Assembly: GCF_963676685.1 (NCBI RefSeq)
Contig: NC_092356.1
Coordinates: 17,595,750 to 17,659,749, forward strand
Origin: Mytilus edulis
Lineage: Eukaryota > Mollusca > Bivalvia > Mytilida > Mytilidae
Length of the DNA: 64,000 bases
Direction of reading: 5' to 3'
Shown: piece after piece, positions 48,351 to 58,479 of the stretch
How the letters are laid out: every line of letters begins with the position of its first letter
Position numbering within the stretch: position 1 is the stretch's first letter
Position numbers and translations under genes: made by a program
Notes under the pieces: generated by a model
What the model was told of the DNA's origin: nothing
Database searches by the model: none
Seen by the model: the letters and a program-made list of their open reading frames with translations, nothing else

Positions 48351-49069
48351 GTAAGTAATATACTATGTTGTCCAACTTGGTTTAACATTTGAATTAGACT
48401 ATTTAAAAATGTTTTCATCTCGTTTGGGACATCATTTGTTGAAATGCATATCTAGTGCAACTAAATTGAGTTACATACAGTATAAGTCATAGTAATTTTT
48501 TATCCTGCAATAAGCCAACAAATATGCTCATTATTCGAGATGACTCTTAAAACTAAGATTTTTTGGCAGAATTGGCCACAGCCCTTTTATTACCATTGAT
48601 TTAAATATTTATATACAGATATCTCAAGAACGAAATTTAATAAGATTAAAGAATTGATTTATAAGATTTATAAAATTGATTGAAATGTTATAGCAGTGAA
48701 GAAAGCATCAGATGCGGTTGATTTATGACCAAAAATTGAATGATATAATTGTATTTTGTTCAAGATGGGGTGGGGGGAATGGACAAACAAAATATGTTAC
48801 GGTCCCCGCACATAAAGCCCCACACAACATCCTGTGTAAATCACATTACATCAATTGCGTAATAGAGATGTTGACAATTCACTTTACAACTTTACATTTA
48901 CCCAAAAGACACTTTCCAAATAGGAAATCCTGAATTACCAAGAACTGTTCTATGTTCCTGTAGACGTTATCCTGAAGATTAAGAACTAGATCTTCTTTGA
49001 CTTTATTAAATACTTAAATTACATATTAAGTGTTATTATAAGCAACGTATTATTGTTGGGTCGTTTAAG

Positions 49070-49220
49070 TGTTCTAAGAAAACTCATTTCCCATCATGAT
49101 TTCCTTGATAAAGGGTTGATGTTTAAAAGAAACTATTAAATAAAGGGTTGAAATCATCAATTCGAAACATTTACGAGCTGTTTGGCCGTTATGGATGTAT
49201 GGAATATACTGTTTACCTTG
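49070..49220 (+). mobile_element. Short reverse transcriptase C-terminal remnant
   Basis: CCATCATGATTTCCTTGATA and a frame reading KKLLNKGLKSSIRNIYELF are the decayed counterpart of the fragment at 22826. No intact frame. Confidence 0.4.
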
Positions 49221-49444
49221 TTTGTGACATTGCCACATGGAATCTATCACATAGTTTTTACTCACATAATCAACAAGATGGGAACCTAGAGAGGGCAAGG
49301 ATCCCTGTGTACCCTTTTAAAAAACACACAATTTAGATGATGATAAGGCATAAATGACCGTTTCAGACTATACCTCGTTTACTAGTGAGTGGTGTGTATT
49401 GCCAACGAATGGATCCATTTATATCTGACAATATAGATTTAAGT

Positions 49445-49640
49445 AAATGTGGTATGAGTGCCAAAGAGACAACTCTCCATCCAAATCAAATACTAAAAGG
49501 TTTATCAGAGTTACAAAATGTTGGGAATACATAGTTACCAAAGGTACCAGGCTTGTAATTTGATGCGCCAGACGTGCGTTTCGTCTTAATAAGACCCATC
49601 GAAGACGCTCAAATCAAAAAAGGTTAGAAAGACAAACAAA
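49445..49640 (-). mobile_element. Retroelement fragment with hammerhead-ribozyme remnant (minus)
   Basis: Minus strand at 49563-49611 reads GAGCGTC, TTCGATGG, GTCTTATTAAGAC, GAAAC, GCACGTCTGGCGCATC. Stem II and the GAAAC box are intact while CTGATGA is mutated. A minus-strand tail block (GGAGAGTTGTCTCTTTGGCA) lies at 49450-49483. Confidence 0.65.
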
Positions 49641-51210
49641 TATAAAGTTGAAGCGCATTTGTGACCCAAAATTTCAGGAAGTTATGTCTGATACGTCCAA
49701 GGTTATTTATTCTTGGGATAAGAACACTTTTATTATTTCGTATAATTCATACTTTTGCAACATTAATTTCCTGAAAATGAAAAAAAAATTCAAATAAATA
49801 AAACAATTTAAATATAGAAACATTCCGTGCCTTTTGGGGGACTTGACGCCATCTAAACATACCATCTGAATATTGTCGATTGCTAATTAAAATCAAAAAT
49901 ATTTAAAATAATTACGACAAACTGAGCATACACAAGAATATAAAGCTGATTAGTTATGTTTAAGTTCTTATCATAGATTCAAATAATGATGCATATCATT
50001 ATTTAGTTGACGGAAAAGTTATCATGTGTCATTCGCTATAAACCATAAAAATGAAAAGATCTTCAGACCCATGAAATTCTTTACGTGTTGTTTTCGATTT
50101 TTTACAGCTTTGGGTCTATACATCTGCTTGTGGGCTATTACTCTCCGAGGATATCGACTATTACTCCCCGACGATATCACCAGCTCGTTGGTCGATACTT
50201 CGGTTCTTATATGAATTATAACAAACCTTTCTAAAATTGTCCGTTTGTAGATTGTGAAAATATAACTCAGGCTGCTTTAACCTTATTTGGATTTGGCAAT
50301 TATAGATATTGTTTTACCATTTAGCTCTTCAACCATGTCGGTTCTTTTAACATCATTCAGCTTTTGGAAATGCATGAAAAGCAGGAGTTGTTAACTTACT
50401 TGTCGAAAAATGCGGTTTTGTTTTACTTGGATCTCATGCAAGTCTTTAGGGTTTTGTTTCTTGGAAATTAGTTATACATCGGTATTCTATTGTTGTCTCA
50501 TTTTTAAAGACAAAGTTAGGCACGGCACTAACTTATGAAATATCTCGTTTTTCAATCGTGAGGAAAGTTAAAATAATGTTGGGCGTGATTTAGCTGAAAA
50601 ATATTGATCTTTTATTGATGGTCTTGAAGGGAAACATCCGGTTAATTTGAAATACTCTTACGTAACGAAATAGATTTTTTTTATTTTTATAAAATTGAGA
50701 AAGGAAATGGTGAATATGTCAAAGCGACAACCACCCGACCATAGAGCAAACAACAGCCGAAGGCCACCAATGGGTCTTCAATGTAGCGAGAATTCCCGCA
50801 CCCGTAGGTGTCCTTCAGCTGGCCCCTAAAATATGCATAATAGTACAGTGATAATGGACGTCATACTAAACTCCGAATTATACACAAGAAACTAAAATTT
50901 AAAATCATACAAGACTAACAAAGGCCAGAGGCTCCTGACTTGGGACAGGCGCAAAATTGCGGCGGGGTTAAACATGTTTATGAGATCTCAACCCTCCCCC
51001 TATACCTCTAGCCAATGTAGAAAAGTAAAAGAATAACAATACGCACATTAAAATTCAGTTCAAGAGAAGTCCGAGTCTGATGTCAAAAGATGTAACAAAA
51101 GAAAATAAATAAAATGACAATAATACATAAATAACAACAGACTACTAGCAGTTAACTGACATGCCAGCTCCAGACCTCAATTAAACTGATTGAAAGATTA
51201 TGTCTTCATC

Positions 51211-51275
51211 ATATGAATATCAGGTACAATCCCTCCCGTTAGGGGTTTAGTATCATACTATCATAAAATATATGA
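51211..51275 (-). promoter_or_regulatory. SECIS-like element in the Naiad 3' UTR
   Basis: On the minus strand: ATGA (51264-51261), a helix arm AGTATGATACT, unpaired AAA (51248-51246), a CCC/GGG mini-stem, the opposite arm GGGATTGTACC, and TGAT (51222-51219). Nine of eleven arm positions pair, three as G-U. The UGAN/NGAN quartet, apical AAA and extra mini-stem are the parts of a form 2 SECIS. It begins about 65 nt after the TAA stop. Confidence 0.7.
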
Positions 51276-51328
51276 GAAGAACATAACCCGTGTCATGCCA
51301 ACAACTGTTTTTTTAGAAGTAAATGTGT

Positions 51329-52771
51329 TTAGTTCCGATGCAAAGACCCTATCAGTGAATCAATGTTAAAGCCAAAATATGCAATCTTTAATGACCTGAC
51401 AACAGTATCGTAACTATATCCCCTTTTAATAAGTCTATTTAAAGGTTTTGTTAGTTTCTGAGGAGAATACTGACATTTTTGTGCTTTATAAAGAATATTT
51501 CCATAAAATTTTGGATGTGAAATACCTGAACGTATAAGATGTCTGCATGTTGAGTTATATTTACGAATTATTTCCTTATACCGGTGATAAAATTTAGTAA
51601 ATGTTTTGACCAGTTTGTGATATCGAAAACCCTGGTGTAATAATTTTTCAGTAATACATAAATTTCTCTCGCTAAAATCTAATACATTGTTACATACACG
51701 AGCGAATCGTACAAGTTGAGATATATAAACACCATAAGATGGTGACAAGGGAACGTCACCATCTAAAAATGGATAATTAACAATAGGAAATGAAAAATCA
51801 TCTCTTTTATCATAAATTTTTGTATTAAGCTTCCCGTTTATGATATAGATATCAAGATCGAGGAAAGGGCAGTGGTCATTGTTATCATTAGCTTTATTTA
51901 AAGTAAGTTCTACAGGATAAATTTCTTTAGTATACATACTGAAGTCGTCATTATTTAGAGCCAATATATCATCCAAATATCTAAAAGTATTGTTAAATTT
52001 TTGTATCAAATGTTGTTTTGATGGGTCTTTGCTAATTTTAGTCATAAATTGTAACTCATAACAATACAAAAACAGGTCCGCAATAAGTGGTGCACAGTTA
52101 GTCCCCATTGGAATTCCAATAACTTGACGATATACGGAATCTCCAAAGCGAACAAAAATGTTATCAAGTAAAAATTCAAGTGCATAAATAGTATCAAAGC
52201 ATGTCCAATTGACATAGTTTTTTTGTTTATTGCTACTAAAAAATGATCTAAAAGAGTTTGAACATATGTACTCGCATTCCGACTTTTTAAATGCCCAGTT
52301 AATTAGGGATGTGATTTTTTTCTTAATAAGAATATGAGGCAAAGTGGTATATAGGGTAGAAAAATCAAAACTTTGAACAGATTCAAAATCACCAATATAT
52401 GCATGCAATTTATCAAGTACTTCCAACGAGTTTTTGACACTCCAAAAGTAATTAATTCCACTATTTTCAAAGGCCTTATTTGAACAATTTATTATCAGGT
52501 TTTTTATTGTACCAAGTGTACTAGTAAGTAAAACAGACAATTTAGTAGTTGAACAATGGCTGGAAGATGAAATAAATCTATATTTGTAAGGTTTTTTGTG
52601 CAGCTTCGGAAGCCAGTACATAGTTGGGACTTTCATTGTGTTTGGTTCTGCTTGTAAAGAAGTAGCTAAAAGTTTATGTTTGTTACAGATGTCGTTTTCT
52701 GAAAATGAAGTCAGTTGGAATGTTGGTGAATTCGTGATTTCCTTTTGCAGAACCTCTATATAAAATTTACG
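51329..52771 (-). CDS. Naiad reverse transcriptase domain
   Basis: From the codon after UGA, RKFYIEVLQKEI continues without interruption to the RT core, ending at TAA 51329-51331. Counting from the Met at 52636 (435 residues): WLPKLHKKP at 8-16, motif A FDFSTLY with catalytic D91, motif B GIPMGTNCAP at 174-183, motif C RYLDDIL with D222 and D223. These are the three catalytic aspartates. RTs of this group are related to telomerase RT. The domain itself is intact. Confidence 0.9.
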   Translation of the reverse strand, partial: RKFYIEVLQKEITNSPTFQLTSFSENDICNKHKLLATSLQAEPNTMKVPTMYWLPKLHKKPYKYRFISSSSHCSTTKLSVLLTSTLGTIKNLIINCSNKAFENSGINYFWSVKNSLEVLDKLHAYIGDFESVQSFDFSTLYTTLPHILIKKKITSLINWAFKKSECEYICSNSFRSFFSSNKQKNYVNWTCFDTIYALEFLLDNIFVRFGDSVYRQVIGIPMGTNCAPLIADLFLYCYELQFMTKISKDPSKQHLIQKFNNTFRYLDDILALNNDDFSMYTKEIYPVELTLNKANDNNDHCPFLDLDIYIINGKLNTKIYDKRDDFSFPIVNYPFLDGDVPLSPSYGVYISQLVRFARVCNNVLDFSERNLCITEKLLHQGFRYHKLVKTFTKFYHRYKEIIRKYNSTCRHLIRSGISHPKFYGNILYKAQKCQYSPQKLTKPLNRLIKRGYSYDTVVRSLKIAYFGFNIDSLIGSLHRN

Positions 52772-53593
52772 TCAAACAATAATGATATTATTAGCAGCTT
52801 TATCAGCCGGGACAAAAACAAATTCCTTGGCTAGTTCTGTTAGTTTATTTTTGATACGCGAAATCGGGTTTTTATAGTTTTTGTTGAGGGTAAAATGTTC
52901 TTTAAAATGTTGTATTCGAATATCAACTATCTTCATTACTGAATTAATAAAAGAGTCCAAAGATTTTTTGTCAGCTTTTTCCCGTTTTACCCATTTCAAA
53001 CAGTAGGCGCGGAGTGAGTCGTTGATGATATTACGACACTCATTCCAGTTAATAGTTGACGGGGGACGATATTTAGGTCCTTTACTGAGGAATGATTTTA
53101 ACTCTCGGTCGCGAACGATGTTAAGGTCTCCTGTTATAACATGGGAAATTGGTACATAGGTGTATTCTGAATTACTGCAATTACACGACATAGGTGTATT
53201 TTCAGTGATATTTACATCTTTACACAATTGGCTATAATTAAACACATATTTTCGGGTAGATTTCTTGTAAATATAACAAATGAGAGGGAGTTCAGTATTA
53301 TCAAAATATCCAGGAATTTGGTCTTTAACAGAATGGTCGTTAAAAATACCGGCAATATTTACAAAATCAAAACCTTTATTGACATACTTTATTTTAATAA
53401 AATGTTTTTTATGATCTTCAGGTCGATCAATTTTTGGAAACAGTTTAGAATAACAATATGCCATTATAATTTGGACAATTTCATACTTAGGACTGTAATA
53501 TGAAATTGTGTTGCAATCCTCTAAAATTTTATTTAATTTATTTATAGGTAAAGAACAAAGCTTGGTTAACAGATAATGTCTGCCGTTGTTTTT
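52772..53593 (-). CDS. Naiad linker region with CxC motif
   Basis: In the same frame as the endonuclease and RT. After the TAA it reads KNNGRHYLLTKLC, EDCNTISYYSPKYEIVQIIM, and further on SCNCSN (about 53177-53185), the CxC motif reported as characteristic of Naiads. It ends at VFVPADKAANNIIIV followed by UGA at 52772-52774. The frame continues through that UGA directly into the RT. Confidence 0.75.
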   Translation of the reverse strand, partial: KNNGRHYLLTKLCSLPINKLNKILEDCNTISYYSPKYEIVQIIMAYCYSKLFPKIDRPEDHKKHFIKIKYVNKGFDFVNIAGIFNDHSVKDQIPGYFDNTELPLICYIYKKSTRKYVFNYSQLCKDVNITENTPMSCNCSNSEYTYVPISHVITGDLNIVRDRELKSFLSKGPKYRPPSTINWNECRNIINDSLRAYCLKWVKREKADKKSLDSFINSVMKIVDIRIQHFKEHFTLNKNYKNPISRIKNKLTELAKEFVFVPADKAANNIIIV

Positions 53594-53596
53594 TTA

Positions 53597-54127
53597 AATG
53601 GAAATTAGGTCCGAAATATTTGTATGGTTGGTCCGAAATTTTCTTTGATTGCGATTTTTTCTGCGTCCATGAGAACGATTTTTACGAACAGTTTTAGAAA
53701 CTATATCCAAAATGTTAACAGAATCGGTTCTTGATATATTGCCAATTCCCATGATATTATCATTAAGACCGAGAGGGTAGACTGTCTGTAATTTTTTAAT
53801 CCAATTTAATTCATTTATTTTTCGTGATCGTACAAACTTGGAATGAGATTCACCAGGCTGCTTATTTACTACTTCTAAAGGTTGAACTGTTAAATATTTA
53901 ATAGGATGACTGTGTTGATAAATGATACTTTTGAATTTATTGGGTCTTTTAAAACGATACAGGTGTTCTTGCGTGCGTTTAGATAAATATCGCCCAGTTT
54001 CACCTACGTACTGAATACCGCATCCCGGTTTGTTTCATGTGAGTAAATAAATAATACTGTTTGTTTTTCAAGTAATATCAGTTTCAAAATTTAGAGAAAA
54101 TGTGCGACCATTAAATGTGGACCTTAC
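53597..54127 (-). CDS. Naiad GIY-YIG endonuclease domain with two in-frame UGA
   Basis: Reads NTVRSTFNGRTFSLNFETDI, T, UGA (54068-54070), KTNSIIYLLT, UGA (54035-54037), NKPGCGIQYVGETGRYLSKR and onward to a basic NRSHGRRKNRNQRK region, ending at TAA 53594-53596. GIQYVGET with the following Arg and His is the GIY-YIG core; the domain nicks target DNA to prime reverse transcription. The second UGA sits five residues before the Cys of NKPGC, so a Cys or Sec there would complete a C-x4-C pair of the CCHH motif known from Penelope endonucleases. Confidence 0.75.
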
Positions 54128-54366
54128 TGTATTGTTGGTGGAAAGACGGGGACACGTAAGTCATTTTTTGGCATGACACTTATCGATAGAAGCGGGTAAC
54201 CACGATTTTTATTGTTAAAAACGTTAGCTATAGTAGTATTTTTAGATAAGCGATTCTGAAGATTGAGACGTGTAGATACCCTTTGAACGAGTTTAGTATT
54301 TAATATTTTTCCATTTCTAAGCTTCATATTTGTTTTTTGGTATGTAGATTTATTACAAAGGAGCAA
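54124..54366 (-). CDS. Naiad ORF, N-terminal part (frameshifted from the rest)
   Basis: Basic 80-residue segment beginning MLLCNKSTYQKTNMKLRNGK and ending VPVFPPTIQ. The reading then continues one base out of phase as NTVRSTFNGRTFSLNFETDI, so a +1 or -1 indel at about 54125-54130 separates it from the endonuclease. The initiation codon may be either of the two Met codons. Confidence 0.6.
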   Translation of the reverse strand: MLLCNKSTYQKTNMKLRNGKILNTKLVQRVSTRLNLQNRLSKNTTIANVFNNKNRGYPLLSISVMPKNDLRVPVFPPTIQ

Positions 54367-54400
54367 AGACTGGCGTCCAGAATATGAACCATCACACAGT

Positions 54401-55226
54401 AGATTAAATTGTGTAAAAATGATAAAACTGTTCGGCTCAAGACGTCAATTGCTTATTGTCATAAGTTACCCGACAAATTTAAAAAAAGAAAGGGTATATC
54501 AAGGTAGCGACTGACGTCTGACTAAATAGATGAATGGGGCTGAATATTAAAATACTACTTTTTGATAGATATTCCTAAAGTAATGAACATAGAGAAGTTC
54601 TCGCTCGGACACACACTCCATAATCTAGTATAATATAAGAGCATAAACCTTATAACTTACTGTCTTATTCAGTAACTTTCAATACGCACAATATAAGGAC
54701 AATGTTTCATATGACCAAACCGGAGTCTATGGTAAAAGTTATTAAAGGTGTTCATCCTGTTCTATGTGCTTTACGTTTACAAAGTTATAAAAAAAAAAGC
54801 TTAATAAGTTGTTATATTTTTTTTATTTGTCATCATGAGAACCAGAACAACGTATTTATATTAACAAATTCTTTATTGTATTATTGTACCTGATAGTTGA
54901 TAGAATTAAATTGCAGATGTAGTCTAAGGATACAATTATAATTGGATAAGTTTTGAAGAACACCGAGTATGGTGTCAATCAATTGCGGGATGCATATGTT
55001 TAGTAGACACTGTAATATGCATTTAAATCCTTTAAAATTCATTTGGAATTTGAATTTTAGGCATGACAAAATCAAACATGCAACAAATTGCAGAACAATA
55101 TCAGTAACGATTATAATCTCAACTTTTCTTCTGAGAGTTGTCCTTCATTGTTATAATACATTACTTCCTTAAGTATCCGTTTGCTATTTCAATGTAAAAC
55201 CGTGTCCATATTCGCACACCAGATCA
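54401..55226. other. Upstream of the Naiad element, nothing recognised
   Basis: May include the element's 5' UTR. No gene or clear repeat end seen. Confidence 0.35.
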
Positions 55227-55230
55227 TACC

Positions 55231-55444
55231 GTATAGCGAGTTATTTTCGCGGGGTGTAATTTTTCGCTCATTTTTGCAGAGAGAACAAAATCGCCAAAAT
55301 TAATTCCGCCAAATTATAATCGTACATGCAAAGTTATTGATAAACGTTTTTGAATGCACCAGAATAATAACAGCCTAAATATTTCTTATTCCTTATTCAA
55401 TGAAAATCGCGAAATTTTACACCCGCGAAAATACCCCGCTATAC
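55231..55444. mobile_element. MITE with about 40-bp terminal inverted repeats
   Basis: Left end GTATAGCGAGTTATTTTCGC and right end complement GTATAGCGGGGTATTTTCGC, 214 bp in all. No target duplication could be decided because the flanks are themselves symmetric. Confidence 0.7.
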
Positions 55445-55816
55445 CGTAGTTTTAGGCACTTTGTAGAATCTGTGTCCACACTTGCATAAACTCAAAATAT
55501 ATGTTTTGTATATTGATATTTGAACTGAAATAAAACGTGAAATAACTAAAAAATCCTCACGAATATCTATTTAAATATCTTTTTTTAATTTACTTCAATT
55601 ATCGCCCATAACTTCATTTATGGAACTAAACTGTATGAGTTACTTGTGTGAGTAAACATTGACAGGATTTCTGTAATTGTATATATTCCCTTTTTTTTTA
55701 GTACAAGGTCAATAGAACGTGTTCCAATGAGATGTATTTTTTAAGGTAATCCTTTCATGGAATTTATTAATGTTCGTTTGAAGTAAAAATCCACAAATGT
55801 ATATAACGCACAATTT

Positions 55817-56239
55817 CTACATGCCCATTGACTCGAGATATTCCGCTATTATATTTACAGCTTTATTCGTATGACCATGCTGGCCTCCTTCTATAGTATG
55901 AGCAATGACTACAGCTGTCTTAGAAGCTTGCAATGTTAATGCACCCTCTGCTTTCAATTTAGCATAAACAATTTTACCATCCGCTTCTCTCAAAAATTGA
56001 TATTTAAGACCTTCAGCAAAAACACCATTTGTCATAAATTGCGAAAAATCCGATTTTTTAAAGCAATTTGCGATAGAAGTTGCCTCGGTTTGATCTAATT
56101 TTAATGCACTTGCATGTGCATCAGTCGTCCATTTTCCTCCACCATCAAGCCCTATAATACATGCTCTATCGGCTTGGGCACTACCTTTTTCATCTTTCGA
56201 CTGACCAATCAAATTGTCGAGATAACTATCCCACGACAT
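55817..56239 (-). CDS. PFN: Profilin paralogue 3, 140 aa (canonical form)
   Basis: The most typical copy, with the full family pattern: MSWDSYLDNLIGQSKDEKGS, RACIIGLDGGGKWTTDAHAS, EGLKYQFLRE, LQASKTAVVIAHT and NKAVNIIAEYLESMGM. W3, Y6, W37 and Y134, expected to line the poly-proline pocket, are all present. One exon codes for the whole protein. AG|GACAATT at 56259 lies 20 nt before the ATG and marks a probable 5' UTR acceptor. A possible polyA signal (ATTAATAAATT, minus) is about 50 nt past the stop. Expected role: ATP-actin monomer supply and formin/VASP-type poly-proline binding in the cytosol. Confidence 0.95.
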   Translation of the reverse strand: MSWDSYLDNLIGQSKDEKGSAQADRACIIGLDGGGKWTTDAHASALKLDQTEATSIANCFKKSDFSQFMTNGVFAEGLKYQFLREADGKIVYAKLKAEGALTLQASKTAVVIAHTIEGGQHGHTNKAVNIIAEYLESMGM

Positions 56240-57140
56240 AGTGAGCTCTCAAAATTGTCCTTCAATATAAAAAAATATAAACATTGTGGCTAGTTATAAA
56301 AGTAGTGGTATTTTTGTCTGCAGATCGTCAGATTGTAATTCACTTTCTTTATTGTAGCAAATGCATGACGATGATAAGGATAATTATTAAATGTCATGTT
56401 TCGTATCTTTCGAATACATTATATTGTAAGAGGATATCAATTTCACACCGTAGGGAAATATTTGAATATTGTTTATTCGGTTATACATGTATATCGGTTT
56501 TGTTGTTGATAAATTTAAATAATTGATCATGTATTGCTATACAGTTTGGAAAAGTAATGGTCATAGATTCTGTCTTTACCATGTACTTGTATTTTAGCAT
56601 TGCAGAAGGTTATGCTTTTCTTGGGTTGTTTATGGGGTCTTCACACTAAATCCTTTTGATGTGTACTGTTTGAAATTTAAATTTGAGAGAGAGTATTTTT
56701 CTCATCTTAAACGAAAGCAGCAGGTAGAGAATGTATAAATGTTGCCGTTCTCCTATTTTGTTAATATTTTTAGGTCATTTATTCATTTTATAATGATTTT
56801 TTTAAATGTGGTATGATTGTCAGTGCGACAATTATCCACCAGAGATCAATAACTTAGATGATAAATATTCGACAATAAGAAAAACTAGTATCGTATAGCC
56901 ACCTTTGAAAGGCACTATATAATGAAAAATAAAAACATTTGAAAACCCAACGGCCTGATGCATATCCAAATAAAAGCCACAGTGGTTTACCGCTGTTCAA
57001 AATTCATAAATCGATTGAAAGAAAACAAATCTGGCTTACAAATTTTAATTTTAAAAAGTCTAGGGAACACATCAATTATAAGAGAAAACAACGGAACAAC
57101 AGAAACACTGAAGTGCAACAAATATAAACGATAGACAAAC
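56240..57140. other. Upstream region of profilin 3; repeat scrap
   Basis: Should hold the promoter and first exon of profilin 3. A minus-strand repeat-tail fragment lies at 56808-56850 (complement of AATGTGGTATGATTGTCAGT). Confidence 0.35.
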
Positions 57141-57149
57141 CATTTCTAT

Positions 57150-58080
57150 GCCATTTTGTCTCTTGTGAAGGGTTGTCACATTGGCAGTTTCACTACATCT
57201 ACCTTTTGTTACTATCAATAAAATATACATCAACAAAAAACGACAACCCCAAAAAAACAGGCTCCCTTTTCGGTTAGGAGCATACATATGATCAGGTAAT
57301 GCATGTTTGCAGATTTCCAACCCTTCTAGATCTATTACCTGGGTCATTGTTGCAACAGCATATTTTAAGAACGAACTGTAAAAAAATAAGTTAAAAAGGG
57401 ATCCATGGCTGCGATTTTTCGTCTGGAAGAGCAGTATTTATTTAAGTTTAAATTGGCTTTAAAATAGCTGTCAGGACTACGAGTACTATGGCATCAGCAC
57501 AATTTGTGTTTCGTATTTTTGTTATGGTTGTTTATTACATAAACATGTCAGGAATAGGACAATTGCTACCCATTCGTTTGATGTACATGTGTTTGAGCTT
57601 TTAATTGTGCCATTTTATTAGGGACTTTCCGTTATGAGTTTTTGTGATTTTACTTTTTATATGCTTAGTATCGATGTAATGAGTCATGCCTTTTCCAACT
57701 TGCTTTCATAGTATGTGATTATGTTATGTTGTTACGACACCATTATCCAAGGTATATGGTAGGATTGAGCACTAACAAATATGTTACCCCACCACATTGT
57801 GTATGTGCCTGTCCCAGGTGATGCGCCTGCAAGCAGTGGTTGTCGTTGGTCGGCTATACTGCTGTATTTTATTTTATTTTTTTGAATTAATTAGGCTGTT
57901 GGTTTTGTCTTTTACATTATTTCATACGTGATTATGTCAGGACCTTTTACAGCTCATATTATACGATATGGGTTTTGCTCATTGTTGAAGGTTGTGCAAT
58001 GTCTTAGCCTTGTTATTTGGGCTCTAGTGGAAAGTTTTATCATTATCAATCATAGTTCACCACCTTGTTTGTTTATTCGA
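57150..58080 (+). mobile_element. Degenerate interspersed element with two tail copies
   Basis: A tail-like block at 57157-57196 and a longer body at 57580-58080 share GGGACTTTCCGTTATGAG, a GTTACCCCACCACATTGTGT block, TGCCTGTCCCAGGTGATG and TCATTGTTGAAGGTTGTGCA with other copies. Non-coding 3' region of a retroelement family. Confidence 0.5.
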
Positions 58081-58189
58081 TACATGACACGTACGAATGG
58101 CTAGACATACAAGCTGTATAAATGATTTTGTAAAATGTTAGTTCTGCCTCTGCTGAAATAATCAATTTGAAATAAGTTTATTGTCTACA

Positions 58190-58470
58190 TGGTAATTAAT
58201 ACTTCTTCTGGGTCCTATATTAACAGGCATAGTTTGATTGTACATGTCTGGATGAAGTTTACAAAATAGTGAATAATTGGTCAATATCAATAAAACAAAG
58301 TAACGCTTCATGGTGTTGCAGCAAAAATACGCATATTATTGAATGACAATGCTCTTCAACTTTGTACTTGTTTGGCTTTACAACTATTTTGATCCGAGTG
58401 TCAATGATAAGTCTTATGTAGTCGAAACGCTCGTCTTGTGTATTATCTGGTACCTTTGATAACTATTTGA
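58190..58470 (+). mobile_element. Retroelement fragment with hammerhead-ribozyme remnant (+)
   Basis: 58394-58443 reads GAGTGTC, AATGATAA, GTCTTATGTAGTC, GAAAC, GCTCGTCTTGTGTA, followed by TATCTGGTACCTTTGATAAC. Order and spacing match the hammerheads at 35261 and 49563, with core changes that should abolish cleavage. Confidence 0.65.
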
Positions 58471-58479
58471 TAAGATATG

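Larger units (their letters stand above)
50695..54400 (-). mobile_element. Naiad-type Penelope-like retroelement, near full length
   Basis: Order on the minus strand: basic N-terminus, GIY-YIG endonuclease, CxC linker, reverse transcriptase, SECIS-like hairpin, long 3' tail with family-specific repeats. N-terminal GIY-YIG plus C-terminal RT is the permuted order that defines Naiad elements; canonical Penelope elements have the reverse. Single-frame coding from 54127 to 51329 is interrupted by three TGA and one TAA, with a frameshift near 54125. The 5' boundary was not determined. Confidence 0.88.

Noticed and set aside
53594-53596. The TAA in the Naiad frame as another recoded codon
   Set aside because: TAA is not a selenocysteine codon; it lies beside an A-run and is simplest as a mutation.
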